Assembly (NCBI GenBank): GCA_041392625.1
Contig: JAWKLR010000001.1
Location: 270,916 to 334,915 of the forward strand
Source: M3007 sp041392625
Lineage (GTDB): Bacteria > Bacteroidota > Bacteroidia > Chitinophagales > Saprospiraceae
Reading direction: 5' to 3'
Length of the DNA stretch: 64,000 bases
In this document: positions 1-7,698 of the stretch, piece by piece
How positions within the stretch are numbered: position 1 is the stretch's first letter
Layout of the letters: the number at the start of each line of letters is the position of its first letter
Made by a program: the position numbers and the translations under genes
The notes under the pieces: generated by a model
Database searches by the model: none
The model's input: the letters and a program-made list of their open reading frames with translations, nothing else
What the model was told of the DNA's origin: nothing

Positions 1-623
1 TTGTCGCCCGAAAACCTCGCAAATTGGCTATCACGGTTTCTTTAAGATCCACTTTTATGTTGATTGGAATCCGCCTTATGCTCCCACGCAACATAAGGTC
101 ACGGCATCCCGCGTTTGATTTTCAAAGAGGAGTAATTTAGCCATTCAATACTGGGCTTTTGATCTTTTTGTTGGCCGGACGGTCACGCGCAGTGCATCCT
201 TACGTTCGTCGTAAAAATAACTGCCCCCAGGCTTCGGAGTCGGTAGAAAAAATAACCAGTGGATTGCTCTTCTCCTAGTGCAATGAAAAATCCATAGGTA
301 CCTGCAGCAAGTTTCTTCCCTTCAATTTCTACATCGGTGCTAAAAGAGATGGTCGTACACTCATTTGCTCCTGCGCTGCCAGGGTGCAACGTGGATGTAC
401 CAAAACGAATTTTGAAAGCCGTAATGTGCGACGGGCGTACCCCAAATAGAGCCTTCGCGGCCCTTGACCACCAGTGCTGTCGGCTAACTTCGACAGTAGT
501 CAGGCCAATGCGCTGACTTATGCTGCTTTTCAGGTTAAAACTTCCATTCAGAAAATTCAGCGCCTGGCCAAACCCAAGTTGAGCGGTCAAGACAGTAATC
601 AGGAAAAGTGTAATTTTTTTCAT
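1..623 (-). pseudogene. DUF2911 family secreted protein, frameshifted, runs off the left edge
   Basis: Reads leftwards from an ATG at 623 and leaves the window. The N-terminus is a signal peptide ending around GFGQA, followed by SSISQRIGLTTVEVSR and later GANECTTISFSTDVEIEGK and LAAGTYGFFIALGEE, the conserved core of DUF2911, an exported Bacteroidota family of unknown function. The family sequence continues only by changing frame: VKGREGSIWGTPVAHYG in a second frame near 415-470, VIFSTDSEAWG then SYFYDERKDALRVTV in two further frames near 180-255, and PINIKVDLKETVIANLRG near 8-67. That is at least four frame changes with good similarity between them, so either a recent pseudogene or uncorrected sequence errors. 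The longest uninterrupted piece is 183-623. Confidence 0.7.
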
Positions 624-871
624 TGCTTAAAAATTTGGTTTAGAAAAGAACCGGTGATGATCTTTTAGGGTAAAAGCAGGTGTTTTAATCCAGATCAACA
701 CACAAGTTTTAATCAATTCGTTGTATTCTTCCCCAATTTCTTATTTGTTCTCCTACCGATTTCTTTTTTGCCAAACAAATAAAAGACGCAAGGACTAAAC
801 AACTCGTTTTTCGCCGGCCGTCTATATTTTAAACACATACTCTTTTACCAATTCTAAACACACCAGTTATC

Positions 872-1888
872 GTGGCAACAATCCATTTCCCAGCAGAGTG
901 GGAGCCCCAGAGCGCCGTTCAATTAAGCCTCCCTCATCCGGATACAGACTGGGTGGACATGCTTGAGGAAGCACAGGCCGTTTTCGTAGAAATTGCCCGG
1001 GCAATCCTGCCTTTTGAGGCTGTTTTAGTTGTAGCACCAAGTCTGGAGTATGCGCAAGCAGTGATGAAGGATTTACCTCAGGACAACATCCGGTATGCAA
1101 TTGCCCCAACCAATGATACCTGGGCCCGGGATCACGGAGGAATCGGAGTATTAGATGGCGACAAACCACTGCTCCTCGATTTTGTTTTCAACGGCTGGGG
1201 ACTCAAATTCGCAGCCGACAAGGACAATCTGATTACAAGTGTGCTGGCACAGCAGGATGTCTTCAAGGCACCGAAAGTTCACGGTGGACTGGTTCTGGAA
1301 GGAGGTGCTTTGGAAAGTGACGGGCAGGGAACGCTGCTTACCACTACCGAATGCCTTTTGTCGCCCAATAGAAACCCACACCTAAGCCAACTGCAAATAG
1401 AACAGGAGTTGAAACGCCTATTGGGTCTGGATCGAATTTTATGGCTTAATCACGGTTTTCTGGAGGGCGATGATACGGATTCACACATTGATACCCTTGC
1501 TCGTTTTTGTACTCCTGATACGATTGCCTATGTAAAATGTTCCGATCCGAAGGATGTACATTATGAAGCACTTCAGGCTATGGAAAGTGAGTTAAAGGGT
1601 TTTGTCAAAAAAGATGGTACCCCATTCACCCTCATTCCCTTGCCCTGGCCCGATGCATGTTTTGCCTCAGATGGTCATCGCCTGCCTGCTACCTATGCCA
1701 ATTTCCTGATTATCAATGGCGCTGTTTTAGTCCCGACTTATCGGGTTCCACAGGATGCGGAAGCGCTTTCCACCTTGCAAACAGTATTTCCCGACCGAAA
1801 AATTATTGGAATTGACTGCCGCCCCCTGATTGAACAACATGGTTCCTTGCACTGTGTGACCATGCAATATCCATTGGGTTTTGTTTAG
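872..1888 (+). CDS. aguA: agmatine deiminase (peptidyl-arginine deiminase family)
   Basis: Hydrolyses agmatine to N-carbamoylputrescine and ammonia in the cytosol, the first step of the agmatine route to putrescine. The 338-residue product begins at a GTG and is close to the usual family length. Family motifs are in order: NDTWARDHGG around residues 81-90, HGFLEGDDTDSHIDT in the middle with catalytic-type His/Asp residues, and the C-terminal GSLHCVTMQYP containing the expected nucleophile Cys at about residue 328. There is no signal peptide. The next gene, 123 bp downstream on the same strand, encodes the enzyme for the following step, which makes the assignment firm. No terminator separates them, so co-transcription is likely. 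Related peptidyl-arginine deiminases share the fold, but the pairing favours agmatine. Confidence 0.93.
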   Translation: MATIHFPAEWEPQSAVQLSLPHPDTDWVDMLEEAQAVFVEIARAILPFEAVLVVAPSLEYAQAVMKDLPQDNIRYAIAPTNDTWARDHGGIGVLDGDKPLLLDFVFNGWGLKFAADKDNLITSVLAQQDVFKAPKVHGGLVLEGGALESDGQGTLLTTTECLLSPNRNPHLSQLQIEQELKRLLGLDRILWLNHGFLEGDDTDSHIDTLARFCTPDTIAYVKCSDPKDVHYEALQAMESELKGFVKKDGTPFTLIPLPWPDACFASDGHRLPATYANFLIINGAVLVPTYRVPQDAEALSTLQTVFPDRKIIGIDCRPLIEQHGSLHCVTMQYPLGFV

Positions 1889-2011
1889 TGGCCTGTAATG
1901 GTTTTATAAGTACGGACTGTTTTCCCATTCTAATCCCAATAAATCAAGCTATTGAAGGGATGGATCGCAAATATCTGCTAATTTCACAGCCATAGAAACA
2001 CATAGCATCGC

Positions 2012-2893
2012 ATGAAATTAAAAATTGGAATTGTTCAACACGCTTGCGGACCGGATAAGCAAGCCAATATAGAAACTTCATTAGAGGGGATAGCCGCCTG
2101 TGCTGCACAAGGCGCTGAATTGGTCGTACTGCAGGAACTGCATTGCGGCATTTACTTTTGTCAGGCAGAGGAAACGGAAATGTTCAATCTGGCAGAGCCA
2201 ATCCCCGGACCAGATACTGAAATTTTTTCCCGAGCCGCCCGTGAAAATAAGGTGGTATTGGTGAGCTCTTTATTCGAAAAACGGGCTCCGGGCTTATACC
2301 ACAATACAGCTGTGGTGTTTGAGAAAGACGGGAGCATCGCCGGGAAATATCGAAAAATGCATATTCCGGATGATCCGGCATATTATGAGAAATTTTACTT
2401 CACGCCGGGCGATATGGGGTTTGAGCCCATTCAGACCTCCGTTGGTAAATTAGGAGTTCTGGTCTGCTGGGACCAATGGTATCCGGAAGCAGCCCGCCTA
2501 ATGGCACTGGCAGGAGCTGAAATGCTGATTTATCCAACTGCAATTGGTTGGGAAAGCACCGATGATGCCGAGGAGAAAAGCCGGCAGTACGAAGCATGGT
2601 TTACTATACAACGTGGACATGCCGTAGCCAATGGATTGCCAGTGATCAGTGTCAATCGGGTTGGTACCGAGCCAGATTGGACAGGGGTTACCGGAGGCAT
2701 TGAATTCTGGGGACAAAGTTTTATTGCCGGGCCGCAAGGAGAAGTTTTATACCGGGCTGACTCAACAAAACCCGAGCATGTTGTGTTGGAAGTTGATAAA
2801 AACCGGACAGAAGAGGTTCGACGAATTTGGCCTTTCTTCCGCGACCGACGAATTGATTTTTACCAAGACCTAACCAAACGCTATCGGGATTAG
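2012..2893 (+). CDS. aguB: N-carbamoylputrescine amidase (nitrilase superfamily)
   Basis: Converts N-carbamoylputrescine to putrescine, CO2 and ammonia, completing the pathway begun by the upstream agmatine deiminase. The 293-residue protein carries the nitrilase-superfamily triad: Glu42 in LQELHCG, Lys115 in GKYRKMHIPD and the nucleophile Cys152 in VLVCWDQWYPEAAR. The stretch DDPAYYEKFYFTPGD is typical of the carbamoylputrescine amidase branch. The ATG start gives a normal-length N-terminus directly entering the first beta strand (KIGIVQH). The adjacent aguA supports the substrate choice over other carbon-nitrogen hydrolases. Confidence 0.93.
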   Translation: MKLKIGIVQHACGPDKQANIETSLEGIAACAAQGAELVVLQELHCGIYFCQAEETEMFNLAEPIPGPDTEIFSRAARENKVVLVSSLFEKRAPGLYHNTAVVFEKDGSIAGKYRKMHIPDDPAYYEKFYFTPGDMGFEPIQTSVGKLGVLVCWDQWYPEAARLMALAGAEMLIYPTAIGWESTDDAEEKSRQYEAWFTIQRGHAVANGLPVISVNRVGTEPDWTGVTGGIEFWGQSFIAGPQGEVLYRADSTKPEHVVLEVDKNRTEEVRRIWPFFRDRRIDFYQDLTKRYRD

Positions 2894-2957
2894 TAGTTTC
2901 TTTGACTGATAAATCAGCAACGAACCACAAACGTACCCGGATAAAACCTACCTAACC

Positions 2958-4586
2958 ATGTCTGACCTGACTTTTGAAAAAAATAAAGATGCCCTGCTTT
3001 TAGCCATCTCCAACATGCGCCGACGGTTTGAAACCATTGAGGCCGGAGGCGGTCCCAAGCGGATTGAAAAACTGCATGCAGAGGGCAAGATGACTGCCCG
3101 GGAACGGATTGACTATCTGTTGGACGAAGGCAGTCCGCGCATTGAAATAGGGGCCTTTGCCGGGTATGAAATGTATAAAGAACACGGTGGCTGTCCCGCC
3201 GGTGGGGTAGTAGTGGTCATTGGGTACGTCCGGGGGCGGCAATGCATGGTAGTAGCTAATGATGCCACTGTAAAAGCCGGTGCCTGGTTTCCCATTACGG
3301 GCAAAAAAAATCTGCGCGCACAGGAGATTGCACTCGAAAACCGTTTGCCATTGATTTATCTGGTTGACAGTGCCGGCGTGTATCTCCCAATGCAGGATGA
3401 AATTTTCCCGGATAAAGAGCATTTTGGCCGGATTTTCAGAAACAATGCAAAACTCTCAGCAGCGGGAATTCCGCAAATTGCAGCCATTATGGGTTCCTGT
3501 GTGGCTGGTGGAGCATATCTGCCCATCATGTCGGATGAGGCCCTGATTGTAGAAGGAACCGGCTCGGTTTTCCTCGCTGGCCCATATCTTGTGAAAGCAG
3601 CGATAGGAGAAGATGTAGACTTGCAAACCCTGGGAGGAGCTGTTACACACAATGAAATCAGTGGTGTGACCGATTATAAAATGCCGGATGATCAAACTTG
3701 TCTGGATACGGTGAAGGACCTGATGGACAAAATGGGTAAGCCTGCCCAAACCGGCTTTGACCGTGCTACCCCCAAGCCACCTGCTAGCGATGGTGAAGAA
3801 CTTCTAGGCTTGTTTCCCGAGCAATCCACCAAACCATTTGATACCCTGCAACTTATTCGGCAACTGGTTGATGATGGCGAGATTACCCAGTATAAAGAAC
3901 ACTATGGGAAAACCATTATTTGTGCATATGCCCGGATAGATGGCTGGGCCGTTGGGATTGTAGCAAACAACCGGCAGGTAGTGAAAAACGGAAAAGGTGA
4001 AATTCAGTTTGGCGGCGTTATTTACTCCGATTCGGCCGATAAGGCAACCCGGTTTATCCTGAATTGCAATCAGAAAAAAATTCCATTGGTCTTCTTGCAC
4101 GATGTTACCGGTTTTATGGTTGGTACCCGTTCTGAACACGGAGGTATAATTAAGGATGGAGCAAAAATGGTGAATGCTGTTTCCAACAGTGTGGTGCCTA
4201 AGTTCTCTGTTGTGATTGGAAACTCTTATGGCGCCGGGAATTATGCGATGTGTGGAAAAGCATACGATCCACGGCTGATTGTGGCATGGCCAACCGCTAA
4301 AATTGCGGTAATGGGAGGTGAGCAGGCCGCCAAAGTTTTGACACAAATCCAGGTATCTTCCTTGAAGAAAAAAGGCGAAGCACCTGACCCCGAAGCAGAA
4401 AAGGCCTTATTTGAAAAAATAAAGCAGCGCTACGACGACCAAACGACCCCGTACTATGCTGCTGCCCGCTTGTGGGTGGATGCCATCATCGATCCGCGCG
4501 AAACCCGACAGTGGATCAGCATGGGAATTGAAGCAGCAGATAAAGCACCTATGGAGGACTTCAAAGTTGGAGTCATTCAGACCTAG
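2958..4586 (+). CDS. acyl-CoA carboxylase carboxyltransferase subunit (methylcrotonyl-CoA carboxylase beta type)
   Basis: Biotin-dependent carboxyltransferase of 542 residues, the usual size of propionyl-/methylcrotonyl-CoA carboxylase beta subunits. It would transfer CO2 from carboxybiotin to an acyl-CoA in the cytosol. The N-terminal half has EGKMTARERIDYLLDEGS and the acyl-CoA site region GSCVAGGAYLPIMSDEA. The C-terminal half has VFLHDVTGFMVGT and GAGNYAMCGKAYDPR followed by VMGGEQAA. The GNYAMCGKAYDPR block resembles methylcrotonyl-CoA carboxylase more than propionyl-CoA carboxylase, so leucine catabolism is the likelier role, but the acyl substrate is an inference. The partner biotin carboxylase/biotin carrier alpha subunit is not adjacent; the accB/accC pair at 16.9-18.8 kb looks like the separate acetyl-CoA enzyme. 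Confidence 0.88.
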   Translation: MSDLTFEKNKDALLLAISNMRRRFETIEAGGGPKRIEKLHAEGKMTARERIDYLLDEGSPRIEIGAFAGYEMYKEHGGCPAGGVVVVIGYVRGRQCMVVANDATVKAGAWFPITGKKNLRAQEIALENRLPLIYLVDSAGVYLPMQDEIFPDKEHFGRIFRNNAKLSAAGIPQIAAIMGSCVAGGAYLPIMSDEALIVEGTGSVFLAGPYLVKAAIGEDVDLQTLGGAVTHNEISGVTDYKMPDDQTCLDTVKDLMDKMGKPAQTGFDRATPKPPASDGEELLGLFPEQSTKPFDTLQLIRQLVDDGEITQYKEHYGKTIICAYARIDGWAVGIVANNRQVVKNGKGEIQFGGVIYSDSADKATRFILNCNQKKIPLVFLHDVTGFMVGTRSEHGGIIKDGAKMVNAVSNSVVPKFSVVIGNSYGAGNYAMCGKAYDPRLIVAWPTAKIAVMGGEQAAKVLTQIQVSSLKKKGEAPDPEAEKALFEKIKQRYDDQTTPYYAAARLWVDAIIDPRETRQWISMGIEAADKAPMEDFKVGVIQT

Positions 4587-4599
4587 ACATCAATTTACA

Positions 4600-5223
4600 A
4601 TGCGGACACCTTTTGACCTTGAAAACTGGGAGCGAAAAGCCCATTATGAACTCTTTAAAACCTATGAAGAGCCCTTTCATGGTGTAACAGTTACGCTGGA
4701 TTGTACCCGTGCCTACCAACAAGCCAAAGCTGCCAGGGCTTCCTTTTTTCTCTGGTATTTGCACCGCGCTATGCGGGTGATGAATGAACTCGAAATCTTT
4801 CGGCTTCGCATTGAGGAAGACAGCTTGTATTTGTATGATTGCATTCATGCTGGCGTGACGGTGGATCGACCCAACGGCACTTTTGGTTTTAGTTACATTC
4901 CGTTTGATTGGGATTTTGAAAAATTCGCATCCGCTGCCAGCGAGGAAATGGATCGGGTTCGACAGGAAAGTACCCTCGTCCCGGAACAGAAACAGGATAA
5001 TGTGGCCTATTTTTCATCCCTTCCCTGGATTGCCTTTACGGGTTTGTCGCATGCAAGAAAATTTAGCAATCGGGAAAGCATCCCCAAAATCACCAATGGA
5101 AAAATGACGGAAAGAAACGGACGGCGAAGCATGCCCTTTTCTATTCATGTGCATCACGCATTGATAGACGGTCGTCAACTTGGTGAATACCTCGATCGAT
5201 TACAGGAACTGTTGGACGAATAG
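4600..5223 (+). CDS. chloramphenicol acetyltransferase-fold protein
   Basis: A 207-residue protein of the CAT family, slightly shorter than classical CAT enzymes. The C-terminal motif HVHHALIDGRQLGEY matches the HHxxxDG acyltransferase signature at residues 183-197, and SFFLWYLHRAMRVMNELEIFRLR and FSYIPFDWDFEKF match the trimer core. The ATG at 4600, 13 bp after the preceding stop, gives the standard N-terminus; a longer reading would overlap the carboxyltransferase gene by 130 bp and has no family support. The Tyr/Phe-His that follows DG in resistance enzymes is Arg-Gln here. Such stand-alone Bacteroidota CAT homologues have no demonstrated drug substrate, so I call the fold only. It probably lies in one transcript with its neighbours. 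Confidence 0.8.
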   Translation: MRTPFDLENWERKAHYELFKTYEEPFHGVTVTLDCTRAYQQAKAARASFFLWYLHRAMRVMNELEIFRLRIEEDSLYLYDCIHAGVTVDRPNGTFGFSYIPFDWDFEKFASAASEEMDRVRQESTLVPEQKQDNVAYFSSLPWIAFTGLSHARKFSNRESIPKITNGKMTERNGRRSMPFSIHVHHALIDGRQLGEYLDRLQELLDE

Positions 5224-5247
5224 CGAAAATCAAATAAATTACATGGT

Positions 5248-5595
5248 ATGGCGTACAATGAACACTTAGGAGATCGTATTCGGAATGTGTTGGTCCGCAA
5301 AAATTACGATTTCGAAGAAAAGAAAATGATGGGAGGACTGTGCTTCATGGTCGACGACAAGATGTGCGTTGGAGTCGTGCAGGATAGCCTCATGGTGCGC
5401 ACCGACCCGGAAATCTACAATGACTTGCTGGAACGGCAGGGCTGTCGTCAAATGGACTTTACCGGGCGCCCATTAAAAGGCTTCCTCTTTGTAGATCCGG
5501 AGGGCATTGAGCAAGATCAGGACCTGAACTCCTGGATTCAGCTGTGCCTGGATTTTAACCCAAAGGCCAAATCCAGTAAGAAAAAGAAAAAATAG
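5248..5595 (+). CDS. TfoX N-terminal domain protein
   Basis: A 115-residue cytosolic protein made of a single TfoX-N domain (MMGGLCFMVDDKMCVGV, LMVRTDPEIYNDLLE, RPLKGFLFVDPEGI) with a lysine-rich tail. The domain is named after the competence regulator TfoX/Sxy, but stand-alone copies like this one are common in Bacteroidota and have no established function; the C-terminal TfoX domain is absent. It starts 24 bp after the CAT-like gene and is probably co-transcribed with it. It ends 7 bp from the convergent gene at 5603-6343 with no visible terminator between them. Confidence 0.8.
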   Translation: MAYNEHLGDRIRNVLVRKNYDFEEKKMMGGLCFMVDDKMCVGVVQDSLMVRTDPEIYNDLLERQGCRQMDFTGRPLKGFLFVDPEGIEQDQDLNSWIQLCLDFNPKAKSSKKKKK

Positions 5596-5602
5596 CCGGC
5601 GC

Positions 5603-6343
5603 TTACTTACACTCGTACTTGTATCTGGAAACAGTTACGGTTCCGTCGGTGGTGGTAGTCCGCTCTTCGATAGGGTATCCCTGGGGGTTGTACGACATGA
5701 CACAGCCATAGGATTGTGGGGCAATACTTCCATCTGGTAACCGTATTTCAATTCCAATCAAATTGTGGGTGTTTTGGTAATGCAGCGGTGCCCAACGTTG
5801 ATACCCCGTTTTGTTGTCGTACACTTTTTTCTCTGTGCGGATCAAACTTCCATCCGGGTTCTTTTTGGTATTGAACGAAGAACCATTTTGATCAAAATAG
5901 TCAATTTCGGTAATCTCCAACAGGGTGCCATCGGCTTTGTAGGCCATTACTTTTTGCAACGGAAATTGTGAATTTGGGTCGTTGGTATATTCGTAATACC
6001 GGTGAGCCTGATAGTCGGAGTTGTTGGTTCCGACAAACATATCCATTCGGGTTACCAGGCCTTTTGCATCGCGCTCGTAGGTAGTTTTTATCCAGGAATC
6101 TGTGCCATCGGTCTGCGCAATGGAAGCAATCCAGTTGGTTTGTTCCTGATAGCCAAAATAAAAGTGCATCGCCTCGGCGCCATCGGGCTTGTACTGCGTC
6201 ATTTCGCTCAGTCGCTTGTGGTCATCGTAGTCAAATGACCATTCGAGTTTCCCATCTTTATATGCCTTCTGGATAACACAGGATTGGGAAAAAACCAGGT
6301 GTGAGAAAAGGAATAGGGTCAGCGTGAATGTAATTCGAATCAT
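5603..6343 (-). CDS. secreted protein of unknown function with YD/RHS-like short repeats
   Basis: A 246-residue protein with a clear N-terminal signal peptide (MIRITFTLTLFLFSHLVFSQ) and no later membrane segment. The mature part is built from repeating aromatic/charged strands such as YDDHKRLSEMTQYKPDG, YKADGTLLEITEIDYFDQNG and KKNPDGSLIRTEKKVYDNK, recalling the YD/RHS or toxin-antitoxin-like antiparallel repeat proteins found singly in Bacteroidota periplasms. I do not recognise a defined family or active site. The last cysteine lies near the C-terminus (YKYECK), with another at the start of the mature part (QSCVIQK); they could pair. It is convergent with the TfoX-N gene and downstream of the aminotransferase in the same direction. 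Confidence 0.6.
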   Translation of the reverse strand: MIRITFTLTLFLFSHLVFSQSCVIQKAYKDGKLEWSFDYDDHKRLSEMTQYKPDGAEAMHFYFGYQEQTNWIASIAQTDGTDSWIKTTYERDAKGLVTRMDMFVGTNNSDYQAHRYYEYTNDPNSQFPLQKVMAYKADGTLLEITEIDYFDQNGSSFNTKKNPDGSLIRTEKKVYDNKTGYQRWAPLHYQNTHNLIGIEIRLPDGSIAPQSYGCVMSYNPQGYPIEERTTTTDGTVTVSRYKYECK

Positions 6344-6368
6344 CGGTTCTGGATTTTATTAAATAAAC

Positions 6369-7652
6369 TTATTTTTTCAGCCAGTCGCAGATGGCTTTTG
6401 CCCCTTCTGCGATTTGAGGACAATGTGTTTCAATGAAAGCATCATCCAGTGCGTCTTTGCCTGTGGCTGCTTCCAACACTGCTGCTCCGTCAAAATCAAC
6501 GTATGAAAGCCGTGCAGCAAACAAATCGGAACTGCATCCAAACTCCACACCGGGCAGGAGGGCTACACCAGCCTCTTCCAGTAAGGCCTGACACATGTCG
6601 CGATCGGTTTCGATTCCGCGGGACTGGAATAATTCTTTATGTGCAGCAAAACTAGGGAAAAGATAGAATCCCCCTTCGGGTTTAGGCATAGTAATCCCGG
6701 CTGCGACTAGTTTGCGGTGCATGTAATATCCTATGTCTCTGAGAATAAAACGCGCTGTTTTCAAGTATTCCTGAATATCCGGCCCCATTTTAAATGCTGT
6801 TGTTGCAGCATATTGGATGGGAGCACTGGTTGATGTGAATGTTTCGCTGGCACAGACGGTCATGGCATCCTGCAGGCGTTTCAGGCCTTCCGGAAATGCA
6901 AAAAAGCCAAGTCTCCAGCCACCGGCTCCACACCATTTTGAAAGACCTCCGCTGATAATCGTTCCTTCCGGATAGTAATAGGCAATTGAAACGCGTTTAT
7001 CCTGAAAATTTAACTCGCTGTAAATCTCATCAGAAAGTACAATGATCCGGTATTTTCTGGCAACCATAGCCAGGTCACGCAGATTGTCTTCACTGTAGGT
7101 GGTTCCCGTAGGATTAGCAGGGTAGTTCAGTACCAAAAGGCGGGGCCGGGACGGATCCTGCTCGCAGAGTGCTTCCAGTTCATCCGGCATGATCAGCAAA
7201 CCGTTCTCCGGCAGGGTATCCAGCCGGCGAACATGCCGGCCGATTATTTGGGCCTGCGGCGCATAAGAAACCCAGGAGGGTGCCGGGATGACCAATTCAC
7301 CGTAATAGGATAACTGAAGCAAAAACATCAGTTCCTTCGACCCCGGACCAATCAGAAATTGCGACGATTTGAAGCGGGTTCCGGTATGCGAATTGATGAA
7401 GGACGCTAAAGCCTCTCTCAGCGCAGGCAAACCCTGAACAGGGAGGTAATCCTTCTCATGTGCGTGCTCCCTTAAGGATTCAACCACTGAATTTGGAACC
7501 GGAAAAGGAGACTGACCAAAACCAAAGCGATAGACTTTTTTGCCAGCATCCATTAAGGCCCTGGAGCGTTCATTGATGGCCAGTGTGGCGGATGTGGAAA
7601 GTCCAAATAAATTTTGATTGGTTACGGTCGGTAATTCTTGATCAAAACGCAT
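6369..7652 (-). CDS. pyridoxal-phosphate-dependent aminotransferase, class I/II
   Basis: Fold-type I aminotransferase of about 427 residues. Visible family blocks are VYRFGFGQSPFPVPNSVVE, FLIGPGSKELMFLLQ, LVLNYPANPTGTTYSE with the substrate/PLP-binding Asn, VLSDEIYSELNF, and SGGLSKWCGAGGWRLGFFA with the Schiff-base Lys in LSK. The open frame extends upstream to 7727, but that would overlap the end of sbcC by 29 bp. The ATG at 7652 (MRFDQELPT) leaves a 46-bp gap and fits family length, so I chose it. The substrate cannot be read from sequence; aspartate/aromatic-type specificity is possible. It follows sbcD and sbcC in the same direction and may share their transcript. Confidence 0.82.
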   Translation of the reverse strand: MRFDQELPTVTNQNLFGLSTSATLAINERSRALMDAGKKVYRFGFGQSPFPVPNSVVESLREHAHEKDYLPVQGLPALREALASFINSHTGTRFKSSQFLIGPGSKELMFLLQLSYYGELVIPAPSWVSYAPQAQIIGRHVRRLDTLPENGLLIMPDELEALCEQDPSRPRLLVLNYPANPTGTTYSEDNLRDLAMVARKYRIIVLSDEIYSELNFQDKRVSIAYYYPEGTIISGGLSKWCGAGGWRLGFFAFPEGLKRLQDAMTVCASETFTSTSAPIQYAATTAFKMGPDIQEYLKTARFILRDIGYYMHRKLVAAGITMPKPEGGFYLFPSFAAHKELFQSRGIETDRDMCQALLEEAGVALLPGVEFGCSSDLFAARLSYVDFDGAAVLEAATGKDALDDAFIETHCPQIAEGAKAICDWLKK

Positions 7653-7698
7653 GCCGGGTAGATGATTTGATGAAAACTTTAGTTGTTTAAAAAAGTCT

